From NCBI GenBank assembly GCA_003260075.1, contig QLIY01000054.1, positions 232,390-296,389 on the forward strand: a stretch of 64,000 nucleotides of DNA, written 5' to 3'. Source of the DNA: Phallusia mammillata (Eukaryota > Chordata > Ascidiacea > Phlebobranchia > Ascidiidae). Below, one piece after another: positions 10,701 through 22,411 of the stretch. The notes below the pieces were generated by a model, which searched no databases, was not told where the DNA came from, and saw nothing but the letters and a program-made list of their open reading frames with translations. Every line of letters starts with the position of its first letter. The first letter of the stretch is position 1. The translations under genes and the position numbers were made by a program.

Positions 10701-13700
10701 CAGCAGCAAGGTATCAGTTTAAGCGGTGAGTTTAACTTAATACCTTTAAACCACATCGAATTCCACCAACGTTGAAACAAGTCTAAGCAGCTGTCTTGGG
10801 ATATTTTCGGCAACACGATTCCACGAAATAAAAGTTCATCATACCCAAATCACAAGGTTTTCAAATCACATTCCGATTACGCGGTGCTTCTTTCGGCAGT
10901 GTTAAAGTAGCTAATGAAATGATTCAAAAACCGACGTTTCTCAAAAAACTCTGAATATTTTGCTGCTGAATTTCTATGATGCATGAACGACGGTTTCCAC
11001 AAGCGTTTAATCATTTGCCCAACCGCTTCATTCCGACTCTGAATCACCGACGCTGCGCAAAGGTTAAATCCTATTAACGAGAAAACTCATTAACCTGATT
11101 TCCTCCCCCGTCTTAACTCGACGGTCAGTCAACTTCTGCGGAGAGATCTGTAACATTGTTGATGAAATTATCATCATCCCCTTTTCTTGGCCTTTAAGTC
11201 GATTACTTTTATTTTTCAATAATGTTCAATTGCGATGTTTCTAGGGATCAAATGTAATAGATGTATTGTTTGTTGTGGAATTTAATTTATTAGGAAACAG
11301 AAACTGGAATAAAGTTTTGCAGAAACTGTGACATTTAATTTAACATTAATGTTTGTTATCAAGAAATTAATACATGGTGAACAACATTTAAAATACTTGA
11401 AACCTGAATTTGACAACATTTGAAGGCGGCTTGCCATATTACTTGTCGCATCAAAATTGTAGGACCTTTGTTATGTCCCAGTTGATTTAAACAATAATCC
11501 AAAATTATACACATTCGAACGTGTTGATCGCGTTTTTTGCAATTATTAAACGCAACCAGTTTAATATTAAATTTCTTAATAAATACTTAAACATGTCCCC
11601 GTAAATCACTGCGGTTTCGCGCATATCCACCACACAAACATTTAATGTACTTTCCAAAATACATTTGTGCAATGAATTCTTGAGAAGTAAGTTGCGTCTA
11701 CATCGCACATGTTAATTAGGAAAAGGTACGAATCGACACTTGCAACTTTTTTATGTGCCTTTTAAAATCTCTTCCGTCGTGTCATTGTGGTTTATTTTGC
11801 TATTCTTACGCGATCAAGAATTTGCGCAGCCATTTGAATCAACTTTTAAATTATATCGCAAGCCTTAAAATTGATAAATCACTTTTAGGGGGGGGGGGCT
11901 TTTAAAATCGTCGTTTCATGGTGGTTTATTTTGCTACGCGATCAAGAATTTGCGCAGCTATTTGAAACAACTTTTAAATTATATCGCAAGCCTTAAAATT
12001 GATAAATCACTTTTACAGCAATAACTTATAGCAGGATTTTTTTTCGATCATTTATGAACATACACCGGTTGTTGAAAGGTGAAGGCGGTAAAACTGGTTT
12101 TAAGCAGACCGCTGCACGCATTGTCGTAGAGAAAATTGTGCAAACGGTATAAACAGCCTTGGATAAAAACATATGTTTGTCATTATCATGTATTTTATCT
12201 TTGCGTAAATATATCCAACACACTTAAATACAGTTGCTAAATTTAGCCAAGGATTTAGCAAAACAGTGCCCAACGCAAAACACTTGAGAAGTTTCTTAAC
12301 CTATATTACACATAATTACCCGGTGCTGAAGCACATGAATTATGCGTGGGCATTTTATCCATTAGCTTTGTTCTATTTCTGGCCACGGTGCTTGGTGGCT
12401 GAAAGAAAAATAACTTTTGATGACTTTTTCGGAACCCGCAGACGAACAGGTTTGCACACCGCAATACGTAGCAACGCCTGGTCAAAATATTGCCGAATAA
12501 TCACCGTATGACTGTCCAGTGTTTTAGAAAACAAAAATGCCGCCTATAGTTGAATCATACTTTCCAAGGAATCAAAATAAGACAAGATTGTTGATAAAGT
12601 GTGATATATGTTGTTTTTTTCCTCGCACCAGACGACATTGGTTATTGACGATCGCTTGTTGGGAAAAACAATTTTCCCGAACGAAAACAAGGTCATGAAG
12701 AAAAAATAGAGTCAGTCAATGTTAGAAAATTTTCCGAGTATGAACAAAATCTCATCAGCTTTTGTAAGAATTAAACAAAAATAAATAAATAAAAGGGGGT
12801 ATTGCATAACTGTGCATAAAAATTGACGCTGTATTTACTTTTCCATAAGAAGCATTGCACAAATTTACCAACAGAAGCTTAACTTTATAAAAACGTACAG
12901 TAGAGAAGGTAAACCTTTCTCGACAAATGTGATTATGTACAAAAAAATTCCCCATGCAAAGTGGATTTTAAATATTTTTTAAATAAACTTTTTGTTAGAA
13001 TAACCACTTTTCGCAAACTGCATGGAAAATGCAAGGCACGACCATAAAACAACACCCAAACAACGACAGGATATTGTTATTCACTAAATTGTACAAGGAA
13101 AATTGTTGTCATGTTTCAATTGTCGTAAATGACAACAGCTAATAGTGTCATTTTGTCCGTTTTTTGAAATGGGGGGGGGGTAAAATGCAAAGCACGACCA
13201 TAAAATAGCACCCAAACAACGTCAGGATATTGTTATTGACTAAATTGTACAAGGAAAATTCGTTACCACGTTTCATGTCGTCAATTGTCGTAGATGACAA
13301 CAGTTAATAGCGTTATTTTGTCCGTTTTTTGAAATTTAAATGGGCACTTTTTAGGACACTTTTTGATTGAATGTGATGTTTTTTGGTTTGTTTTTTGGCT
13401 TTGATAAGAACATTCGAAACCCATGTGTACAGACAGTCAAGCACTTGAAGATATGATTTAACGCCGTTTGCTGTAAAGCATAATTATATTAAATTCCTGT
13501 AATGTAAAACATAATAATAATGGGGGGGGGGCAACCCATGTGTACAGACAGTCAAGCACTTGATGATATGATTTAACGCCGTTTGCTATAAAGCATAATT
13601 ATATTAAATTCCTGTAATGTAAAACATAATAATAATTTTGGAAACACCTTTGATTAAAGTAGTAAATTATGTTTAAAAGTTTCACCTCAATGCCCTCTTG

Positions 13701-13980
13701 CCCAAAAGGCGTGGGCGTCAGAAAAAATATATTCATAAGCTCGTGTCGGCGCCGATGACCCCTTGTGATGTATCAAAAAGCCGCGCAAAAAGTTGCATAA
13801 CCGACTTAAGGCTGAGTCTGTCGCAAGAAGATTGGACTTTATTGCCCCTATCAGTTCAATGAAACAGGGTTAAGTCTCGTCCTGTGCTAAACTTGTCACA
13901 AAATGCCATGCAACGACACAATTACCCGTTACTTGTATATCCGTTCCGCGCCAATTTGCGAATAAACCAAATAGGATTTT
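7743..13980. other. Gene-poor stretch with no supported coding region
   Basis: I see no recognisable protein or RNA gene. The content is low-complexity AT-rich DNA interrupted by allelic duplications around ten-G spacers at 7883, 8460, 11888, 13171 and 13522. One TGACGTCA palindrome lies at 9219-9226. Open frames of 60-100 codons exist on both strands but lack domain similarity or splice support. Confidence 0.45.
9585..9690 (-). repeat. Possible degenerate tRNA-derived sequence (SINE-like)
   Basis: On the minus strand a box-B-like GGTTCAAATCCC follows, by roughly tRNA spacing, a loose box-A-like TGGCAAACCTATTGG. The T-arm stem does not pair properly (inner pairs only), so this is not a functional tRNA. 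A decayed tRNA-derived SINE or chance similarity are both possible. Confidence 0.18.
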
Positions 13981-14019
13981 TTTAATTTTCTTTCTGTGAC
14001 GTCAATCGTACGGAAGATT

Positions 14020-14355
14020 GTGTCGTTTATTGTTTCTGCATATTTCCAAGGTTTATTTGAAAGGCCGTTTTCACACTTTGAATGTGACGTTGGTGGACAT
14101 CTTTGTTTCCGGTTGTTTTGAAAAACTGTCAGCAGGTTCAGGGAAGTTTTGCGTATTTCCAGTGATTCACAACGTTCAGTGTTCAGCCGTTTATCGTTTC
14201 TGCATATTTCGGAGGTTTATTTGAAAGGCCGTTTTCACACTTTGTTTGAATCAAACGCTAGCGAGGCATTTTTCTTTCTGGCTGGTTGGAAAACCTGTCA
14301 GCGCGCTGGAGAAAGTTTTGCTTATTGTGATTCACTACATTCTGTGTTCAGGGTG
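14020..14355. repeat. Diverged tandem duplication, unit about 165 bp
   Basis: Two adjacent copies, about 14020-14186 and 14187-14355, share blocks such as GGTTTATTTGAAAGGCCGTT and the pair AAACTGTCAGC / AAACCTGTCAGC, ending at a shared TGTTCAG. They differ at many positions in between. Unlike the assembly duplications elsewhere, there is no G spacer and divergence is high, so this looks like a real old tandem duplication. Confidence 0.65.
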
Positions 14356-14730
14356 TAGCACGGCCCGCCGGACGAGACTATCATGAAAGTTCGGCCACAC
14401 AGACGTAAACATTACTCGTCACCTCGTTTCTCAATCATCAAACTGTTTTGCCGTTCTCTACCATATCAAGGAGTAAGTAACTATTCTAATCCGACGGTCT
14501 TGACAGCGAAGAGACGCGTTTTCTGTTTTTGCTCGTTTGCGGTTGCATGCTGTGACGTAAACGCATGCTTACGTCAGCAAGGTCTGGCTGTAACCGCGTC
14601 TGTCCGCTTCTCCCGTAGATTCAGGCACAACTTTTGAATCGGTCGCCTGTGCGCTCCGTATAATTCGCATGTTTGATTTGTTGACAGAGTGTAGAATAAT
14701 ATCCCGTCAAATTTATCGCCGGACGCGATC

Positions 14731-14799
14731 GTCATGGCAACGCGCAGTTTGCGTCATCGTTCTAGAATTCGCGGCAAATCGCGTGTTGCTTGGTAACAC
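14731..14799. promoter_or_regulatory. X-box-like (RFX) sites in a GC-richer patch
   Basis: GTGTTGCTTGGTAACAC at 14783-14799 is a nearly perfect inverted repeat and fits the RFX X-box pattern (GTTGCY, short spacer, RGYAAC). GTCATGGCAAC at 14731-14741 carries a second half-site. Both lie in a locally GC-richer, CpG-containing segment (about 14.6-15.3 kb). RFX binding is inferred from motif only and no transcript start is identified. Confidence 0.35.
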
Positions 14800-15299
14800 G
14801 CCCGCAATTAAACTCTGATTATGTTTAGGGTTCGCGCGGTTTGCTCTGAACCTGCAAAAGCGGGGTCAAATTACTATCTCTGGTGCGTTTGCAGTTGCAC
14901 AGCTTTTTCTTTCATGATCGGAACTTTTTGTTTGGGTTAATTGTAGTGGCCCGTGACAGCTTTCAAACAGTTTTGTGAAAGTGTATTTATCGTACATACC
15001 TTAAAAACGATTTCTAGAAACGGCATGTAATTATCTTTAAAGATGGTTATGTGGCTGCCTGATAGAATGGGAAATTTCCTCTCGATGATACTTTGTGTTC
15101 GACTGTATTGAGTTAAGTTGGATATATTTCGCTTGGTAAAAAAACATAACAACGCCAAAACAATCACCAACCTGGAAATAGCTACGCAATGTTGAAACGC
15201 TATGGAGCGCAAAAAAGTGTCGGGCACATTTGGTGGATCTCAGGACTGAACGCGCTGCAGCTACACCGTATTATGAAGCGTTATGTGATCGGAGCTCAC

Positions 15300-17526
15300 A
15301 GAAAGTGAGTATTCCATGTTGTTTGTCGAAAACACGACAAAATATTTTACTGCTTGCCCCATGTTGATCACACACTTGAGTATATAATATTACAGCAGTT
15401 GTGTTATTCTGAGGCAATAAAAAAAACTCGGAATCTAGCAGCATGTTATTTATGTCAACAACTTTTCAACTAAATTTCTGTTCCTTTGTGGCCAGAAATC
15501 TACCCAATCGAAATAACGTATTATTGCATCACCCGCGAATTTCCTACAAAAAAACTGCATCATAATCTAATATCAGAATGTTGTATATTAGATTAAAAAT
15601 TTGAGACAAGTATGCAGCAAATATTTTTGTTTTCAAAATAGTAGCTAACGTCAGAAATATCCCCGCCATCGTGACCAAGCATTCCTTGTTTCGCCGATAA
15701 TCACAGCAGCCACAATTGACCGTTTGAAAGTTGTTTCAATTTTTCGTTCTGTCATGCTGACAAGATACCTGGCATTGTTAAACTATCAAGGCCGGAATTT
15801 TTACCAGCCACCCGCGGACACGGACGAACTCATATTAATTCAAGTGTATGTCAGTTTTACCGGCGTAGTTTGAGCAACAGGTTAAAACACGTGAATTTCT
15901 CAATACGGCTTGTTCAAGTTACGTCGTGCGCATTGAAATCAATTCACCACAGTTGAAGACCGTTTTTTTTTCGCCTCGCTTTTTTGCTTTCAATCCGGAT
16001 GTTAGTGTTTATTTTACCCCCAAAAGACCCCACGCAAACTACACTATGCTGTTGTTACGATAGTTTCAAATTTCAAGGCCATGAATAACAATAAACATTA
16101 AACTTTTACGTACATTATCGTTTTTTTGAAAAAACTATGCCCTAAAGACAAAAGTGCCAAACAGAAAAATCGATTTTGAAACGCTACCGAAAAAGTTGCG
16201 TCATTTGTCGTTTGGGAATTTTGCGGGGGGGGGGTAAACTATGCCCTAAAGACAAAAGTGCCAAACAGAAAAATCGATTCTGAAACGCTACCGAAAAAGT
16301 TGCGTCATTTGTCGTTTGGGAATTTTGCGAATTCTCATCATAGCTTTTATGAATGAATCCTCATTGCGTGTAGACGTGGCGAATTTAAGCGGGTTCACCA
16401 TCGAGCTTTGCGCAGTCATCCATAGTACCCGTGTAAATTTTTGATGTTGCCTTTGGAACATATAAAACGCGGTGGTTTGGAAAACTAAAATATACTCTAA
16501 TTTGTATAAATATTTTACTGCCCTATGGTCACAAACTGTGAGAAAACTGAAATGAAACAATATCTAATACAGTGGGAATCTAAAAAGATGTTTTTCTCCA
16601 TAGTATCGGTATGATAAGTTTTCTTATTAAAACAAAATGAAATTAATAATTTTTAAGCTTTAGCAAAACCTTTAAATTTAAATTTATCGCAACAGTGTTA
16701 CGATTGGCCAAAAAAGTTTGCCTATTAAGTGCGTTTAACAAGTTACCGTTAATTTTGTCCTAAAAACAACAAAATATTTCAACCTTTATAAATCGGGGGG
16801 GGGGGGGCTTTAGCAAAACCTTTAAATTTAAATTTATCGCAACAATTTTCCGTTTGGCCAAAAAAGTTTGCCTATTCAGTGCGTTGAACAAGTTACGGTT
16901 AATTTTGTCCTAAAAACAACAAAATATTTCAACCTTTATAAATCGACTTTGGATAAAGTCAAACCTCTGGCCAGTGTTACGCTCCGGTGAAAAGTTTTGT
17001 CAAAAATTTCGCTCGGACGAATTGAAGAGTGGTTTCCCTCAAATTATGATCAGTTTTCCGAAGTTTATTTCACGGTGGGTTTCCGGCTCAAGGTTTCTTC
17101 TTTCTATATTTGCGACTTTTCAGCTAATTTTGCTGTCGACCGAGACAGGACAACGAAAGGGCGGTTCCCTGTTTTGAAAAGCTTTCCTGTGACTAAAATG
17201 AATCACTGACATATGAAATACCGGCTGGCATGTTTTCTAAATGCCACAGACCTTAGAAGTTTGAACACATGACACAATGTCGCAATATATCCACTTGTGC
17301 ATGATCGGAGCTATATTTAAGTTTCTACCTAAGCTACATTTAAAAGCCTTTGTGGCAAAAGCGGATTGGAAATTACTTCAAAGGTCAACCGTATACAACA
17401 CGCTTGGAAGTCATTTACAAGCGTAATCATTCGCTTTAAACTTGGAAAACCTTTCAACACGAATCAGAGTGCACAAGGCAAGCGATACAATCGTCAATTT
17501 CGTGTTTTACATCACGTTCGCCGATG

Positions 17527-17616
<90 letters not shown>

Positions 17617-20600
17617 AATGATAAGTCGCTGCCCAACCCTTTAGCTCTTACATTTCTGTCTTTGTTGGTCAAACACGGTTATAATTCACAAAAGTATTTT
17701 CGAAATTTTTTGTAGTTTACGTTTTTCACGTCACGTACTACGATAAAAACCGCTTGGTGGCAGCACGTGGTCGGTTGTTTGACCTATGGTAACCCCGCAC
17801 ATGCCGATGCAAGCGGAATCGCGTAAACTTTCCAGTCGGATTTAGAAACCACAGAAATTCAAGTTTCCACTTCAAACCTAATCGGATGAGGGCAAGGCGG
17901 TTTTACGGCGTCCTGTCGCGGGAGGTCGTGATGCTTGTGACGTCATTTGTGACGGAAATAACCGGTTTCTTTCGATGATTAAACAGTGGCGCCGGCGGTC
18001 ACGTGCTGATGAAACTTCTGTTTTCCACCCTTTTCACCCTTCTCACATCTTCCTGTAGTGCCCAAGCCTTTCCTCAACTCCTGAAGTCCGTCTTGCGGCC
18101 CCTGAAGGTTCGCGTAACCACTTTGATCACCACGACATCATGCACAGAAAAGTTTGTTTTCGCTTTTATACCACACTGATGAAATTAAAGTAAACCACAA
18201 ATTACTTAAGGATTATAAAAATGAAAGATCATAAAAACCAGCTTCAACGCCGGTGTCTCTAAGTTTCTTTAATTTAAAATCGTTTCAAAACATGCAACCA
18301 TTTTGCTAACAAAAGTTTCTTAAACTTCTAAAAACCTTAAAAACCGGTCAAACTTGGCTGCGTAAAACTCGTATTAATCCACCTGACTGGGAAAGCGGGG
18401 AAGTTCACAACACTGAAATACGAAACCAAACTGGGGTTTGTTCGGATGGGCTATTTCCTAATAAGGTCATGTAGATGTCAACTAACCGCATTAGGGGTCA
18501 GATTTAAAGGTGACGTCACCATGTGAGTCTATGATGTAACATTTGCACCGAGCACCACAACAAAGGCTTTTTACCCCGACACCGATCTCCACCAAATCTT
18601 CCAATTGCCGGCTTTTCTGACGTCATTTCACGCATGACTGCATCACCACGTGGTCGTTCATTGTTTCCTGTTTCATCCAATCACAGCTTTCGACATTAAA
18701 GACGAACGAGCGACTGTTTGACGTAGGAACAATTCGTTTTGTGGCGTAACAATAAAGGTCGTTCGAATTGCTTGCGGTTTTGAGCAAAAACTTTCCTGCG
18801 TGGTTCAAACTGCGCAAACCCGAAAAAGGTTTCATGAATCGGGAAACATCTGCTAGAAGTCAAAATGACCAAAACATTTCGGCCACAAAAATCCGACTGT
18901 AGTAAACAAAACCGAAAATGGTTGGGGGGTTGACGTAATGACTCGATTCACACAATTAAGATCCTGTCGTCTTTTTGTCCCGTGTCCCACAGTCGTGCGG
19001 CTAAAACGTCACAAAGTTGTGAAATAGTCGCGAAACAGCCCCATCTGGCAAACGAAATCTCATTACACGATTATGGACACATTACCACTTTATCTACCGA
19101 ATTCCATTTGAACGTTTGAAAGCAATTGTGTGAAAGAATGGAAATCCGCGGTAATTTTCGCGAATCTAATTGTCTTCGCAGCTTCATGTATCACAGCACA
19201 CACCCCTTTTCGGCAAACTACCGGCCTGAAAACATTAATTGTCGGATAATAGCGGCTTAAATGTCCGATTAACCAAAATGGTTTATGTAAATCCGGAAAA
19301 TTTTGACACCTGGTAATAAAGCAGGGTTGCTGACGTCGAGGCTGTGGGATTTTGATCGTAAATCGCGGTCAGAAATCGAGAACATCCGCAATTTCTGAAG
19401 ACGCTTGAACAATTGTCATGAAATCGAAGTCACGTGGTTTTCGTTGAAGAAACAAAAATTCGTTTGGAAAATTTAAATACGTCACTTTTGTTTGTTACGA
19501 CACAAACAACACGAACAAAGTCCATTCGACCGAAAAGCCGCTCTGTTACTCCTAAAATACTTTCGATGTATGAGGAAAACACGTTTTCTTTGCAAAACTA
19601 CCTAAATCATAAGAATATGTTTCTTTCGCAAACTCTTGTTTCAGTTTTAAATCTTAATTTACTTTTTTGCCCAAACGTCTTTTAAACTCAGGTTTTCGCT
19701 GTAATGTTCTTGTGTGTACGTGACTCGTTATGTGCGATGGTTTGGGTTGAATGAAATGTAGAAGTAAATGCGTACCGTAGATCATGTGCCAATACCTCCA
19801 ATCATTTCCCCTCACCTTTTGCTAGCATTTTGTTGTGGCTGTCAAACAGTTTATACAGGTTGCGGTTTATTTATTTTTATTTTTACACACAAACATTTAA
19901 ACACGCACACAATCGATCGACTGTTTCCTTTTGGGCAAAATATCATGTTAATAAGATTTTAAACCCAACAACTCACGTATGAAACTTGTAAAATTGAGAT
20001 GTTTGGGTTCGTAAACTTTACAACAGTGTGAGGAAATTGTTTTCGCTTGTTAACAAATACTTTGTAGTGTGACCAGCATGAGTGGGGTCTTTGTGTCATA
20101 AGCTATCTGCAGTGATTCATGCTTGTGGGGATAAAAAGACTTTATCTTCCCAATATAAAAACCCGCACAAATGTAATGCACATCCAACGGCAATGAAGCG
20201 TAAAATTACATACACGTCACCAACCATCCAGAATCAAGACAGAAAAACAGAAGTTGCAGGATTATGAAATGAAATGATGAAGCAGAGAAAAGCATTATTC
20301 GGAATATTGTTCAAGCCAGTCGGAAAAACGTGAAACATTTTGCCAAAAAATACATTCAAAGACCATGGGAAAGTTTTATGGGTTAAAGGCAAATCAGTTC
20401 AATATATGACCAAACTAGAAGTGTTTACAGATTATCAAAGAATGCATCAGTATTCTCACGATAGACGGACATCGTGAGTCTTTGCAGCCATTTTCGGACC
20501 CAATTCCAGCAATTCGAATTCAATTAAAGTGACACTATCTGTATAAAACTGGCATGTGCCCGTCGCGCCCAACATGTGACGTTAAAATCTTGTATTTACC

Positions 20601-21399
20601 TCCCAAACAGAGGGGTCAATTGAAGATTGTGGCTGCTTCGGGCATTACCACAGGGCTATATTTATTTGTCCGGGCTGGGCACGCCTCAACAATTTTTTGT
20701 CCCGCCATTACCGAATGTTGTGCTTTAGTCAGAGCTGCAACAATCCGCAAAGCAAAGGTCATCGTTCTCTGCTGATCGACAGATTAGAACTCCTTTTCAA
20801 TGGCGGTCTTTGTGGACTTGTGGGGTGAAGGGGGGTTATGGGGCTGAAACATCGTGTCTGTGCTTGTTCCGTGTCACATTACTTGACACACCGAAGGATT
20901 TGTGGTTGACAGTTTCGGAAGCGGTTACGTAAATTGTTGTTCTCTGCACTTAAGTAAACAACCACGCGACGATAAAAGATTCAGAGGTGCCTCGTTGGAA
21001 GATGATACCTCAGTTGTGCTGCAAAACATCTTATACAATGCCACGTTTTTTCAACATGTTTGGAAGGGATTATGATTATAAACATACCAGCGTGTAATTT
21101 AGGACAAATGTAATAAAGTATCACTTTGCTGGCAATTTTATTGATTTAAAAGGGTGTGGCCAACAGTATGTGATACATTACGTATAAAATATCGCGTTTT
21201 CAAGCTGAATCTACATGGGAGGCTCATGTACTTTAATTTGGATGTGAAACTTCAAGCCAATAATAAAATAGTTGTCATAAAATTAGCCGACAAAATACCC
21301 AAGGGTTCTTGAAGAAAAAGGTTGAAATTTTCGCTTATTTACAAATACACATCGAGCATGAACATACGCTACAATTCCCTTCAGTAATCAGGTACCCCT

Positions 21400-21470
<71 letters not shown>

Positions 21471-21765
21471 CTTATCTTCCTGCCTCAAGCGTTTCTGCTA
21501 TCGTCGGTGAGTTACGTCAGCTTAGAGCGGGAAAAAGGCGCGACGATGCTGCATAAAAAGAAGCACGCGAAGCCGGTACTTCATTCGGAATCGGTTTAGG
21601 GAGGTTCGACATCCTTCTTGTCGCCCCCCTGAGTTGCGAATCCGCATGTCTTCAGCGGCACAGTGTTGAGTTTNTTATTTTCTCATGTCGGTCACTTTCT
21701 TTTCGCGTCTGAAACAGTAACGAGCAAATCAATTCACCCTCAGAAAAAAATAACGCTAAGTAGAA

Positions 21766-21829
<64 letters not shown>

Positions 21830-22411
21830 GCGAAGCCGGTACTTCATTCGGAATCGGTTTAGGGAGGTTCGACATCCTTCTTGTCGCCCCCCTGAGTTGC
21901 GAATCCGCATGTCTTCAGCGGCACAGTGTTGAGTTTCAAGTGTGTGGGAAGGAGGTGCACAATGATCAATTGTCCGCACGTGTTGAGTGCTCCGCTTCAC
22001 AATAGCGCTTTGGAAAGTCCGCCATCAGTAACTCGTAATTGTTTTAAACGTTAGCCTGATGTTGTTCCGTTCAGTCGTGTTTTACGCTTAGCCAGGAAAG
22101 TATCTTCTAATTTTCGTGGTGCGTGCAGAGCGCTATAAACTTCTTGCGAAAAGGTTCAGTGCATTCAAGAGACTTTCGTTTTGCAGGATGTGAGATTCTC
22201 TTAAAATATTTATTTTTACTCAGCCATGCATTCAGTTTTGATATAAATACGTCACCAAAACCGTAACCGAAATCATATGTGAAGTTTTTGTGTTTTGAAG
22301 TTGCATTTGAAAGTACGAGGTTTTAATTCCCTTTAACAAACCTATTTGCTTTTCGTCCGCAGAGTTTATACGACTTTACACATTGTTAATAATCAACTTT
22401 GAGTGGTCTTT
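15300..22411. other. Upstream region of the plus-strand EGF gene, no coding region identified
   Basis: No recognisable exon was found. The stretch holds long G runs (17530-17615, 21400-21470, 21766-21827), a single-base N at 21674, and allelic duplications around 16225 and 16795. The sequence before the N (about 21568-21673) is repeated after the last long run (about 21829-21935). It is comparatively rich in TGACGT motifs. A TATA-like GCTATAAAC near 22129 could serve the EGF gene. Confidence 0.4.
17938..18625. promoter_or_regulatory. Cluster of three CRE palindromes (TGACGTCA)
   Basis: Exact TGACGTCA palindromes occur at 17938-17945, 18511-18518 and 18618-18625, with further TGACGT half-type sites around them. 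An 8-base palindrome is expected about once per 65 kb in random sequence, so three in 690 bp is notable. CREB/ATF-type binding is inferred from the motif. The nearest supported gene is the EGF ligand gene starting at 22412. Confidence 0.35.

Larger units (their letters stand above)
4392..16945. repeat. Allelic duplications around ten-G spacers, 4-17 kb
   Basis: Spacers and the copies they separate: 4392-4401 (4273-4391 / 4422-4541); 4801-4811 (4728-4800 / 4812-4880); 7504-7514 (copy 2 to 7572); 7883-7892 (7808-7882 / 7893-7971); 8460-8469 (8393-8459 / 8491-8561); 11888-11898 (11758-11887 / 11899-12014); 13171-13180 (13028-13170 / 13181-13336); 13522-13531 (13419-13521 / 13534-13636); 16225-16234 (16133-16224 / 16235-16328); 16795-16807 (16658-16794 / 16808-16945). 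Copy edges are approximate. Confidence 0.75.

Noticed and set aside
12266-12511. 81-codon plus-strand frame with hydrophobic and aromatic residues
   Set aside because: No splice support, no recognisable domain and a length expected by chance in AT-rich DNA.
14937-15227. Minus-strand frame with a signal-anchor-like stretch (RLVIVLALLCFF) and a phase-0 GTATGT donor, considered as the missing first exon of the minus-strand EGF gene
   Set aside because: It has no in-frame ATG before the hydrophobic segment (it begins with GTG after an in-frame stop) and lies 12 kb from the next exon.
17530-17615. Long G run as a G-quadruplex regulatory element
   Set aside because: The strict strand bias and the link with contig joins make an assembly placeholder far more likely.
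17454-17715. Polyproline or polyglycine proteins across long G runs (also at 21.3-22.0, 28.0-28.4, 45.3-45.6, 61.5-61.97 kb)
   Set aside because: The frames exist only because the G runs are open in all frames; the runs look like assembly placeholders.
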